Positions 1 to 7,087 of a DNA stretch of 21,136 nt are shown here, in pieces. The position numbers were made by a program, and so were the translations under genes. Source of the stretch: UBA3076 sp964646435 (GTDB lineage Bacteria; Desulfobacterota; Dissulfuribacteria; Dissulfuribacterales; UBA3076); NCBI GenBank assembly GCA_964646435.1, contig CAZYEJ010000038.1, positions 1-21,136 on the forward strand, written 5' to 3'. The notes under the pieces were generated by a model. It worked only from the letters and a program-made list of their open reading frames with translations, was not told the origin of the DNA and made no database searches. How positions within the stretch are numbered: position 1 is the stretch's first letter; each line of letters starts with the position of its first letter.

Positions 1-31
1 AATTCAACATTCAAAATTTAGAATTCAAAAT
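1..31. repeat. AT-rich ATTCAA-type repeat at the window edge
   Basis: Short AT-rich stretch built from variations of ATTCAA/ATTCAAAATT (two ATTCAA-like units and two TTCAAAATT-like units). A related ATTCAACATTCAA block lies between ligA and rnr at 13725-13759. It lies downstream of the TatB gene and carries no coding signal. It is probably one end of a dispersed intergenic repeat cut by the window edge. Confidence 0.45.
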
Positions 32-32
32 T

Positions 33-61
33 GTGTCTGAACGGCCTTTTCGTTCGGACAC
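33..61. repeat. 29-base palindrome, GTGTCTGAACG family, copy 1
   Basis: GTGTCTGAACG (33-43) pairs with CGTTCGGACAC (51-61), with one G-T wobble position, around a short loop. A second copy of exactly the same length (29 bases) is found at 18699-18727, with identical outer arms apart from that wobble. It lies past the 3' end of tatB. It could form a hairpin in RNA, but no clear T-run follows on the minus strand, so I call it a REP-like palindrome rather than a terminator. Confidence 0.6.
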
Positions 62-135
62 TAATTAATTCTTCTGTTTCCTGTAAAATATCATCTAATA
101 GTTCAGATTTTTTAAACTCTGTTTCTTCATCTTTT

Positions 136-200
136 TACATTCAACGTTCGATGTTGGACGTTCGATGTTCATTTTTTAATGACTCTCCATTACACCCGGA
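136..200. repeat. dispersed repeat that forms the TatB tail
   Basis: The stretch contains CGTTCGATGTT twice (about 144-154 and 159-169) with CATTCAA-like flanks. On the minus strand it reads as the peptide NEHRTSNIER followed by a stop, a low-information peptide that looks like translated repeat DNA rather than TatB sequence. Sequence on both sides, in the same frame, looks like acidic TatB-type tail, so this block appears to sit inside an older reading frame. Its limits are approximate. Confidence 0.5.
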
Positions 201-404
201 TCCCGAACGATCCTCTGTCTCCTGTTTTATGTCTTTCTCTAAGGATTCGATATCAAGCTGACTTTTAAACTCCTCTGAGGCCCTTTTTAATTTCCTCATA
301 TATTTTGCAAGCTGTTTGGCAAGCTGAGGAAGCTTGTCCGGCCCGAGAACTATCAGGGCCAATGCCAAAATCAAGAGCAACTCAGGAAGTCCTATGCCAA
401 ACAT
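141..404 (-). CDS. tatB: Sec-independent protein translocase subunit TatB (TatA/B family)
   Basis: Subunit of the twin-arginine translocase, which exports folded proteins across the cytoplasmic membrane. The 87-residue product starts MFGIGLPELLLIL, a short N-terminal membrane helix (about 5-21), then the hinge LGPDKLP and an amphipathic, charged helix (about 25-50). The LGP hinge and the Glu at residue 8 favour TatB over TatA, which normally has FG at the hinge. The start is supported by AGGGA seven bases upstream. The last ~10 residues (NEHRTSNIER) come from a dispersed repeat. Beyond the stop, at 60-134, the same frame encodes an acidic stretch containing DEETEFKKSELLDDILQETE, which resembles the tail before the repeat (EEFKSQLDIESLEKDIKQET). 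The protein may therefore have been longer and then cut by the repeat. The gene lies downstream of alr in the same direction. TatC is not in the window. Confidence 0.82.
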   Translation of the reverse strand: MFGIGLPELLLILALALIVLGPDKLPQLAKQLAKYMRKLKRASEEFKSQLDIESLEKDIKQETEDRSGSGCNGESLKNEHRTSNIER

Positions 405-469
405 CGACTATTCCCTCTTGTAACCGTTCACTGGGTTACAACGCCAGTTTTACCGCAACCCACCGAACT

Positions 470-578
470 GTGAGCGTTTACAGGATGCTGCAGATGCAAG
501 GCGACGGATACGCAGACGTACTTCCTGTACTTCAAGTGCCCGACAACAAAGCAGATGCGGTGCCCTGTAAACGCTTAC
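470..578 (-). mobile_element. ~109-base terminal-inverted-repeat element (MITE-like), copy 1
   Basis: Bounded by inverted ends of 16 bases, GTGAGCGTTTACAGGA at 470-485 and CCCTGTAAACGCTTAC at 563-578 (two mismatches). The interior is nearly identical to the element at 6959-7068, in inverse orientation relative to the plus strand. It encodes no protein of its own, but read on the minus strand it supplies the final residues (GKRLQGTASALLSGT) and the stop codon of alr. The size, the inverted ends and the two near-identical copies suggest a non-autonomous transposable element. No clear target-site duplication is seen for this copy. Confidence 0.75.
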
Positions 579-1701
579 CCCTTTTAAAGAACCTCTTGTT
601 CCTACTGCCCAGCAGACAGAGTAATTCATAACTAATAGTACCACCCCACTGTGCCAGATCTTCAGCCGTAATAATTTCGTCTCCCTGCCTTCCCAGAAGC
701 ACGGCTTCCTCGCCGGGAGATACTCCATCAAGCAGGGAAACATCTACCATAAAGGCCTTCATACAGATACTCCCAACCACCGGACAACGCCTACCCCTGA
801 TAAGTACCATGGACTTGTTGGACATGGACCGCAAGTATCCGTCGTCATAACCTACGGGTACCACAGCTATCCTGGAAGGTCTTTTGGTGTAAAATCTGTG
901 ACCGTAGCTCACGGATGATCCTTCAGCCGGATTGCGTATGGCTACGATTTTACTGCGAAAACTCATAACGGGTCGCAGTTCAATGTCTTTTTGACTTTGA
1001 AGTCCGGGATAGGAACCATAAATGGCCAGTCCCGGCCGGACCAGATCATAATGGGCAGAGGGAAAATGGATCAGACCGGCTGAATTGGCCAGATGAACAG
1101 TTAGAGGTTTCCATCCTATGCCTCTTACCTGCTCTAAAACTGATGCAAATGCATTGAGTTGGACCGTGTTAAATGGATCAAGAGGATCGTCAGCAGACGA
1201 TAAATGAGAATACAGACCTTCAAAGCACAGATGTGGCCATTGACACAGTTCCTTAACAACCTTATAGAGTTCATCCGGTGAAAACCCCAGGCGTCCCATA
1301 CCGGTGTCCACCTTGAGATGCACTCTGCAGGTTTTATCCCTCACAGCAGCAACACGCTCAAGAGTGTTCAGGGAGGAAACGTCGGTTACACCTGGAATAA
1401 GGTCAAAGGCAAGGACCTCTTTTTCCGCCCCAGGAGGCAATCCCGATAAAAACAAGATAGGAGCTGTTATCCCTTCTTTTCTCAGAGAAACCGCCTCTTC
1501 AACCTCTGATACACCAAATCCCCATACACCGGCCGATTCAAGCACCAGGCCGACCTCTACCAACCCGTGGCCATAGGCGTCGGATTTCACCACTGCCATG
1601 ATACGAGCCCCAGTGCTTTTCAGGAGTCCGTTAAGGACATTGAAATTATGGCGTACGGCCATAAGATCTATTTCAATTCGGTTAAGGTCTGTGTAGGACA
1701 T
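532..1701 (-). CDS. alr: alanine racemase
   Basis: PLP-dependent enzyme that interconverts L- and D-alanine for peptidoglycan synthesis in the cytoplasm. The 389-residue product has the PLP-lysine motif AVVKSDAYGHG (Lys39), the barrel motif HLKVDTGMGRLGF (about 128-140), VRPGLAIYG (221-229), and SVSYGHRF with the second catalytic base Tyr266. The normally conserved CMD/CMN motif near the C-terminal domain reads CMKAF here (313-317), which is unusual. Residues from about 375 onward are encoded by a 109-base repeat element that also provides the stop; the natural C-terminus should end close to RNKRFFK. No strong Shine-Dalgarno is visible before the ATG, but the start matches the family. The gene is followed by tatB on the same strand and is divergent from the moxR operon. 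Confidence 0.95.
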   Translation of the reverse strand: MSYTDLNRIEIDLMAVRHNFNVLNGLLKSTGARIMAVVKSDAYGHGLVEVGLVLESAGVWGFGVSEVEEAVSLRKEGITAPILFLSGLPPGAEKEVLAFDLIPGVTDVSSLNTLERVAAVRDKTCRVHLKVDTGMGRLGFSPDELYKVVKELCQWPHLCFEGLYSHLSSADDPLDPFNTVQLNAFASVLEQVRGIGWKPLTVHLANSAGLIHFPSAHYDLVRPGLAIYGSYPGLQSQKDIELRPVMSFRSKIVAIRNPAEGSSVSYGHRFYTKRPSRIAVVPVGYDDGYLRSMSNKSMVLIRGRRCPVVGSICMKAFMVDVSLLDGVSPGEEAVLLGRQGDEIITAEDLAQWGGTISYELLCLLGSRNKRFFKRGKRLQGTASALLSGT

Positions 1702-2169
1702 AAGTTATCTTTCAAATTTGCATTAACTTAAATTGAGCCATTAGCCTTTAGCGGTTAATTTGCTACTGTTTTCCAAATAGGTTACTAATACCTAAAAGCT
1801 AATCGCTAATCGCTCAATTCAGGTTATATATACTACAAAAAGTGATTTGTTCAAAATGTCATGTTTGCCTATGAGTGGGGTACAGAATGGAATCCATGAA
1901 ATACCTGATCCCAAACAATCATATCCTATTTCAGAATAATACTTGTGAACCTACCTAACAGTCTACACTAATTCAGTTTTGCCTTGGAAGATGTAAAATT
2001 TCTGGTGTTGAGTTCCGAAAGGAAACCATGGAGATTTATTCCATAAATGTAGGATTCAACATCTGGACATTTCTCCTCAAATTTCGTGTTATGACAAAGG
2101 GGCGTTGGGGGATTAGTTTCCTCTCATTATTGTCAAAGCTTCAAAGTTAGAGTCAAAAAGGAATAACCA
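1702..2169. other. gene-free divergent region between alr and moxR
   Basis: About 470 bases with no convincing reading frame. It should hold the promoters of alr (leftward) and of the moxR-bat operon (rightward). It contains an imperfect inverted repeat at 1731-1819. A weak sigma70-like pair (TTGTTC at 1847, TATGAG at 1870, spacing 17) points right but matches consensus poorly. A good Shine-Dalgarno (AAGGA, about seven bases from the ATG) precedes moxR. Confidence 0.5.
1731..1819. repeat. imperfect inverted repeat with GATTAGC units
   Basis: The left arm (about 1731-1755, starting AATTGAGC) pairs with the right arm (about 1795-1819, ending GCTCAATT), with around 20 of 25 positions matching. 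The right arm contains tandem GCTAATC units. The loop is about 39 bases. It lies just upstream of alr. It could be a small inverted-repeat element or a structured leader for alr. Confidence 0.5.
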
Positions 2170-3150
2170 ATGGATATTCAGGAAATTACTCAAAAAGTCG
2201 AAAAGGAGAGCTTGGTTCTCCGGCAGATAATGGCGGAGATAGGGAAGGTCGTGGTGGGCCAGAGAAACCTCATAGAAAAGATGTTGATCGGGCTTTTGTG
2301 TAATGGCCACTTGCTCCTGGAGGGCCTTCCGGGTCTGGCCAAGACAACGGCGGTTAAAACCCTGGCTGCGACTATCAGGACAACGTTCCAGAGGATCCAG
2401 TTTACACCTGATCTTCTGCCTGCCGACATCCTGGGGACCCAGGTCTACCGGCCTGACAACGCCTCTTTCGAGATAAAGAAAGGTCCTATTTTTCACAACA
2501 TCATACTGGCAGACGAGATCAATCGGGCGCCGGCCAAGGTACAGAGCGCCCTCCTCGAGGCCATGCAGGAACAGCAGGTAACCATCGGGGAGACTACCTT
2601 TCCTCTCGAAAGCCCTTTCCTGGTCCTTGCCACCCAGAATCCCATTGAACAAGAAGGGACCTATCCCCTTCCCGAGGCCCAGATTGACCGTTTTATGCTG
2701 AAGATCAAGGTTGGTTATCCTTCGGCTGAGGAAGAAAAGGAGATAATGCAGCGCGTTAACAGGGCGGCTATTGAAGGCGCCAATGGTGTGGTGGATGTGT
2801 CCCAAATTGAATCGGCCAAGAAGACGATGCGGTCTATCCATATGGAAGAAAAAATCGTGGATTATATCGTGCGCATCTCCAGGGCCACTCGAAGCCCTGA
2901 AGATTTTGGTCTGGAGCTGGGGCCGATGATCAGCTACGGTGCCTCACCCAGGGCCTCTATATGGCTTGGGCAGGCATCGACCGCCCAAGCATTCCTGAAC
3001 GGCCGTGGCTATGTGACCCCACAAGATGTCAAATCCATGGCGCCGGATGTGCTTCGGCACCGGATCATCCTGAGCTATGAAGCAGAAGCTGAGGGAAAGA
3101 GCACTGATGACCTTATAAAGATATTGCTGGAGCGGATAGAGGTCCCCTGA
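2170..3150 (+). CDS. MoxR-family AAA+ ATPase
   Basis: Cytoplasmic AAA+ ATPase of the MoxR class, thought to act as a chaperone-like activator of the VWA proteins encoded beside it. The 326-residue product has Walker A GLPGLAKT (52-59), Walker B ILADEINRAP with Asp115-Glu116, the sensor-type motif ATQNPIEQEGTYPLPEAQ and the arginine-containing DRF after it, then a C-terminal lid domain with SPRASIWL. The length is normal for the family. AAGGA lies about seven bases before the ATG. It is the first gene of the Bat-type operon, and its stop lies one base before the DUF58 start. The specific client is inferred from context. Confidence 0.94.
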   Translation: MDIQEITQKVEKESLVLRQIMAEIGKVVVGQRNLIEKMLIGLLCNGHLLLEGLPGLAKTTAVKTLAATIRTTFQRIQFTPDLLPADILGTQVYRPDNASFEIKKGPIFHNIILADEINRAPAKVQSALLEAMQEQQVTIGETTFPLESPFLVLATQNPIEQEGTYPLPEAQIDRFMLKIKVGYPSAEEEKEIMQRVNRAAIEGANGVVDVSQIESAKKTMRSIHMEEKIVDYIVRISRATRSPEDFGLELGPMISYGASPRASIWLGQASTAQAFLNGRGYVTPQDVKSMAPDVLRHRIILSYEAEAEGKSTDDLIKILLERIEVP

Positions 3151-3151
3151 G

Positions 3152-4027
3152 ATGATCCCTGAAGAAGTCCTGAAAAAGATTCAAAGGTTTCATTTCAAGA
3201 CCAGGCGCCTGGCCAGTGACATGTTTGCAGGTCAGTATGAAAGTGCCTTTAAGGGCCGCGGGATTGAGTTTGCCGAAGTCCGGGAATACCAGCCCGGCGA
3301 TGATATAAGGACCATTGACTGGAACGTCTCCGCCCGCTTTGGCCGTCCTTTTGTGAAGGTCTTTCACGAGGAGAGGGAACTCACTATTATACTCCTGTTA
3401 GACCTCTCCGGCTCTCTTCTGTTCGGGACCAGAAGAGAGTTCAAGAGAGAACTCTTGGCTACTGTGGCCGGGATGCTGGCATTTTTGGCTATCCGGACCA
3501 ATGACAAGGTGGGTGCCATTCTGTTCAGCTCCAAGGTGGAAAAGTTCATCCCGCCCAAAAAGGGGACGTCCCATGTGTGGAGGCTCATTAAGGAGATATT
3601 TACATATGAGCCCCAAGACCTGACCACTAATATGGAGAAAGTTCTTATCTATTTAAACCGGGTTATACGGCGTCATGCGATCGTATTTTTGATATCCGAC
3701 TGTATGGATACCGGCTTTGAAAAATCCTTGAGGATGACTGCAAAAAAACATGATCTCACAATAATTCGGATATCCGACCCTGCGGAAAAAAAGCTTCCCG
3801 ATGTGGGCTTTGCAACCCTCAGGGACCCGGAAACCGGACAGGTGGCATTGATAAATACAGGAAGCAAGGTCCTGAGGCAAAGGTGGCGTAATTACAGAAA
3901 AGAACAGGATGCCAACCTGTGCGATCTGCTCAAAAAGGCCGGGGTTAGTCTGGTGGACCTGTCTACAGGCGGACCTGTGGTTGAACCGTTAGCGCGCCTT
4001 TTCGATACCAGGAGTGGGCGATCGTAA
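3152..4027 (+). CDS. DUF58 domain protein (VWA-like) of the Bat cluster
   Basis: The 291-residue product has the DUF58 hallmark GRGIEFAEVREYQPGDDIR followed by IDWNVSARFGRPFVKVF (about 35-71), then a VWA-like fold beginning LLLDLSGS, where Asp84, Ser86 and Ser88 form a MIDAS-type metal site. No signal peptide or membrane segment is apparent. DUF58 proteins are almost always encoded next to MoxR ATPases and are thought to work with them. It starts one base after the moxR stop, with a GAGG about ten bases upstream, so the two are probably translationally coupled. The molecular role is not established. Confidence 0.9.
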   Translation: MIPEEVLKKIQRFHFKTRRLASDMFAGQYESAFKGRGIEFAEVREYQPGDDIRTIDWNVSARFGRPFVKVFHEERELTIILLLDLSGSLLFGTRREFKRELLATVAGMLAFLAIRTNDKVGAILFSSKVEKFIPPKKGTSHVWRLIKEIFTYEPQDLTTNMEKVLIYLNRVIRRHAIVFLISDCMDTGFEKSLRMTAKKHDLTIIRISDPAEKKLPDVGFATLRDPETGQVALINTGSKVLRQRWRNYRKEQDANLCDLLKKAGVSLVDLSTGGPVVEPLARLFDTRSGRS

Positions 4028-4040
4028 TTATTCTTGATAA

Positions 4041-4991
4041 ATGAGAAATACCTTTAAGATTATCTATCCCTTGATTGTTGGAATGCTGCTCTGCCTTGTC
4101 CATCCTGTCACTTTGTGGTCACAGGCCGGCAGCAAAGATGCCGGCCCGGCGTTGAGTGCCTCTATTGACCAGGATTCGGCCAGGGTTGGCGGCATTATAG
4201 AACTCTGCCTTAAGTATCGTCTTCCAGAAGGGGCACGTCTCCCGGCGGAGCCAAAAATCAAGGGCATTGAAGGCTTGACCCCTGTAGATCGTCAAATAGG
4301 GCCTGATCAGATAAGAATCAGGTTCCTGGTCGACCAGCTAGATCCATGGAAGACAGGGGCGCTGGCCCTCAGCTATCTGGACAAAGAGGGCAAGAGTCAG
4401 GTCCTTACGACTGATCCGGTCTTGTTGAAAGTAACTTCCAACCTGGGAGATAAACCTGCAGAGGCTGAGCTAAGGCCTATTCAGGGGATTATTCCGACAA
4501 GGCCCCTGTGGTTAAAGTACCTGCCTTGGGCGGCCGGACTGTTGGGTATCTTACTGATAGTGTCTGTCCTATTCTGGTGGTACAAAAGAAGGCATAAGGG
4601 AAAGCCCCCGGTCATTCCCCAGGTCCCTCCGCACATCCGGGCAAAAAAGGAGATTAAAGAACTGGATGCCCAAAGACTCTTTGAAAAAGGGCATGCCAAG
4701 CGTTTCTACTTCCGATTTTCTGAGATTTTGAGGCGGTATTTGGGATCACTAAGGGGATTTCCAGCAGTGGAATTAACCATTGAAGAAATTGCCCGCAGTA
4801 TTGACAGAGAACAGGACAGGAACCTTTTGGCTTTATTGCGGCAGGCAGACCTGGTCAAATTTGCAGACAGGGTGCCTGCGCCTGCACGAAAAGAGGAGGA
4901 TGTAAAAACGGCCCTTTCCTATATCCAGGAGACCAGTCCGGTCCAGAAAACCGGCCACGAAACGGATGCATCAGTGGGGATGGGCCAATGA
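4041..4991 (+). CDS. membrane protein of the Bat cluster (DUF4381-like)
   Basis: The 316-residue product begins with a signal-like hydrophobic segment (about 7-25), followed by a periplasmic beta-rich region (about 38-150), a transmembrane helix (about 160-180, ending FWWYKRRH) and a cytoplasmic helical domain. That domain contains the pattern FYFRFSEILRRYLGSLRG, typical of DUF4381 and of the C-terminal regions of BatD proteins. The layout resembles a shortened BatD. It lies 13 bases after the DUF58 gene, and its TGA overlaps the ATG of batA. A role in the membrane complex formed by the VWA proteins is inferred from position. I recognise the domain type but not a specific function. Confidence 0.8.
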   Translation: MRNTFKIIYPLIVGMLLCLVHPVTLWSQAGSKDAGPALSASIDQDSARVGGIIELCLKYRLPEGARLPAEPKIKGIEGLTPVDRQIGPDQIRIRFLVDQLDPWKTGALALSYLDKEGKSQVLTTDPVLLKVTSNLGDKPAEAELRPIQGIIPTRPLWLKYLPWAAGLLGILLIVSVLFWWYKRRHKGKPPVIPQVPPHIRAKKEIKELDAQRLFEKGHAKRFYFRFSEILRRYLGSLRGFPAVELTIEEIARSIDREQDRNLLALLRQADLVKFADRVPAPARKEEDVKTALSYIQETSPVQKTGHETDASVGMGQ

Positions 4992-5980
4992 TGTTCAGGT
5001 TTGCCTATCCGGTTCTTCTGGTCCTGCTGTTGGTAGTGGCGGGCTGGCTCTTCTTTTGCCTGCGGAGAAAACCATCCAGCGTAACATATTCCATGACCTC
5101 CCGAATGGCCCGGTTTGCCGGAGGAGGCCGTTTTCTGGCAAAGGTCCCAATGGCCTTGAGGGCCGGTTGTCTGATTCTGTTGGTCCTGGCTGCCGCGCGG
5201 CCCCAGCTCTATAATGTGTCCCGTGAAATCCGGTCCCCCGGCGTGGATATTATGCTCTGCCTGGATACATCCGGTTCCATGCAGGCACTTGACTTCAAGT
5301 TGGATGACGAACCGGTATCCAGACTTACGGCTGTAAAGAAGGTGGTCAGCGAGTTCATCAAGAAGAGGGAAACGGACAGGATAGGCCTGGTTGTCTTTGG
5401 AGAAGAGGCCTTCACACAATCCCCTCTGACAATAGACAAGGGACTCCTGCTGGGCTTGTTAGACAAGATGAAGGTAGGCATGGCTGGAGACCGAACTGAT
5501 ATCGGCTCTGCCATTGCCATCGGAGGCAAGAGGTTAAAAGACCTGAAGGCAAAATCCAAGGTCCTGATCCTCCTTACTGATGGAATACATAATGCGGGCG
5601 ATCTCACACCCGAACAGGCCGCAGAGGCGGTCAAGACACTGGGTATCAAGATTTATACAATCGGTGTGGGAGGAAAGGGTCCGGCCCCTTTCAAGGTCAA
5701 GACACCTTTTGGTACACGCATTATACAACAAAGGGTCGATCTGGATGAGAAGACCCTGAAAGAAGTCGCAAAAACAGGGAACGGCAGATATTTCAGGGCC
5801 GCGGATACCAAACAACTGGCTGAGATATACGATATGATAGACAAGGAGAAGAAAACCGAGGTCAAGATCAAGGAATTCTTCCACTTTCGAGAACTTTATC
5901 CCTATCTCCTTGTACCAGCGCTGATTCTGCTTGTGTTGGAAACTTTTCTGAGGACCACGTTCTTGAGGAAGATCCCATGA
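4988..5980 (+). CDS. batA: VWA-domain membrane protein BatA
   Basis: First of two tandem von Willebrand factor A membrane proteins, 330 residues. Hydrophobic helices at about 6-24 and 57-71 are followed by the VWA domain, with the MIDAS motif DTSGS (Asp93, Ser95, Ser97), Thr170 in GDRTDIGSA, and LLTDGIHNAG further on. A C-terminal helix (about 307-323) anchors it again. This is the standard BatA/BatB topology. It overlaps the gene before (ATGATG) and the gene after (ATGA). In the Bat system these proteins are thought to form a membrane complex linked to stress or oxygen tolerance; the biochemical activity is unknown. Confidence 0.9.
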   Translation: MMFRFAYPVLLVLLLVVAGWLFFCLRRKPSSVTYSMTSRMARFAGGGRFLAKVPMALRAGCLILLVLAAARPQLYNVSREIRSPGVDIMLCLDTSGSMQALDFKLDDEPVSRLTAVKKVVSEFIKKRETDRIGLVVFGEEAFTQSPLTIDKGLLLGLLDKMKVGMAGDRTDIGSAIAIGGKRLKDLKAKSKVLILLTDGIHNAGDLTPEQAAEAVKTLGIKIYTIGVGGKGPAPFKVKTPFGTRIIQQRVDLDEKTLKEVAKTGNGRYFRAADTKQLAEIYDMIDKEKKTEVKIKEFFHFRELYPYLLVPALILLVLETFLRTTFLRKIP

Positions 5981-7005
5981 CATTTGCCCATTTATGGATC
6001 CTCCATTTCCTCTGGTTCCTGCCCCTGGTAGCCATGGCCCTTGTTGTTTGCAATAGGCAAAAAAAGAAGGCCATGGAACGATTTGCCGACCTGGAACTCC
6101 TTGTCCGGCTGACAGGAGAAGCCCAAAAAGGGAGACAATTTCTGAAAGGATTTCTCTTGCTGTGCGCCTTTGGCCTGATGGTCTTCGCATTGGCAGGACC
6201 CCGGTGGGGCAGTCATTTCCAGGAAGTCAGTCAAAAGGGTGTAGACATTATGATAGCAGTAGATGTCTCACCCAGCATGCTGGTGGAAGACATCAAGCCG
6301 AATCGACTTGAGCGTGCCCGACGTGAGATTATGGACTTCCTGAAGGTGGTCCAGGGGGACCGGGTGGGCCTTGTGGCCTTTTCAGGTGCTGCCTTTATTC
6401 AGTGTCCCCTGACCCTGGATTATGCCGCACTTGAGATGTTCCTTAATGCATTGCAACCGGACCTGATTCCAGTTCCAGGCACGGACCTGGGGGCGGCTAT
6501 TAAAACTGCCCTTTTGTCTTTTGACTTCAAGGCAGAGACAGACAAGGTTATTCTCCTCATAACAGACGGGGAGGACAATGAGGGCAGGGGTCTTGAAGCG
6601 GCCCGAGAGGCAAAAAAAAAGGGGGTAAAGATCTTTGTCTTCGGCATGGGAGAGACTTCCGGCGGGCCGATCCCTGCCGGTGGTGGAAAGGGAGGATTTA
6701 AGAAGGACAAGGATGGCAAACTTATTTTATCCAGGCTCAATGAAGATGATCTGAGAAAGATAGCTTCCATGGCCGGGGGGACCTATGTCCGGTCAGTGGC
6801 CGGTGATCTGGACCTGGATGTACTTTACTTTGAAGGAATCAAGTCCAGGACAGAGGCAAAGACCCTGAAGAGCGGTAAAATCAGGATATCTGAGGAACGC
6901 TTTATGTTTTTTGTGCTGGCCGCCTTCCTGTTTTTGCTCGTAGAAGGATCGATATCTGGTAAGCGTTCACAGGGCACCGCATCTGCTTTGTTGTCGGGCA
7001 CTTGA
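5977..7005 (+). CDS. batB: VWA-domain membrane protein BatB
   Basis: Second VWA protein of the cluster, 342 residues. N-terminal hydrophobic helices lie at about 8-25 and 56-73. The MIDAS motif is DVSPS (Asp96, Ser98, Ser100), followed by GTDLGAAI and LITDGEDNEGRG. A glycine- and lysine-rich loop (GGGKGGFKKDKDGK) precedes the end of the VWA domain, and a C-terminal helix (about 308-324) follows. The last 15 residues (GKRSQGTASALLSGT) and the stop are encoded by the small inverted-repeat element at 6959-7068, not by native sequence. The same peptide ends Alr in this window. The ATG overlaps the batA stop. The C-terminal change falls after the last membrane helix and need not harm function. Confidence 0.9.
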   Translation: MTFAHLWILHFLWFLPLVAMALVVCNRQKKKAMERFADLELLVRLTGEAQKGRQFLKGFLLLCAFGLMVFALAGPRWGSHFQEVSQKGVDIMIAVDVSPSMLVEDIKPNRLERARREIMDFLKVVQGDRVGLVAFSGAAFIQCPLTLDYAALEMFLNALQPDLIPVPGTDLGAAIKTALLSFDFKAETDKVILLITDGEDNEGRGLEAAREAKKKGVKIFVFGMGETSGGPIPAGGGKGGFKKDKDGKLILSRLNEDDLRKIASMAGGTYVRSVAGDLDLDVLYFEGIKSRTEAKTLKSGKIRISEERFMFFVLAAFLFLLVEGSISGKRSQGTASALLSGT

Positions 7006-7068
7006 AGTACAGGAAGTACGTCTGCGTACCCGTACGCCTTGCATATGCAACACCCTGTAAACGCTTAC
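6959..7068 (+). mobile_element. 110-base terminal-inverted-repeat element (MITE-like), copy 2
   Basis: The ends are GTAAGCGTTCACAGGG (6959-6974) and CCCTGTAAACGCTTAC (7053-7068), inverted with one mismatch. The interior includes two GAAGTAC units and matches the copy at 470-578 almost throughout. It lies at the junction of batB and batC, supplying the end of batB and stopping about nine bases before the batC Shine-Dalgarno. The four bases TCTG occur just outside both ends (6955-6958 and 7071-7074), which could be a target-site duplication if the element is taken to end at 7070. This is only suggestive. Confidence 0.78.
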
Positions 7069-7076
7069 AGTCTGAC

Positions 7077-7081
7077 AGGAG
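7077..7081 (+). promoter_or_regulatory. ribosome binding site of batC
   Basis: AGGAG six bases before a TTG codon at 7088. It is the best Shine-Dalgarno in the area and fixes the TTG start of batC. It lies just outside the inserted repeat element, so the insertion spared it. Confidence 0.7.
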
Positions 7082-7087
7082 AGACAA

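Noticed and set aside
305..631. 108-codon plus-strand frame over tatB and the 110-base element
   Set aside because: It runs antisense to tatB and alr and through repeat DNA, and its peptide has no protein-like pattern.
1847..1875. Sigma70 promoter for the moxR operon
   Set aside because: TTGTTC and TATGAG with 17-base spacing match consensus in few positions and lie about 300 bases from the gene; not firm enough to list.
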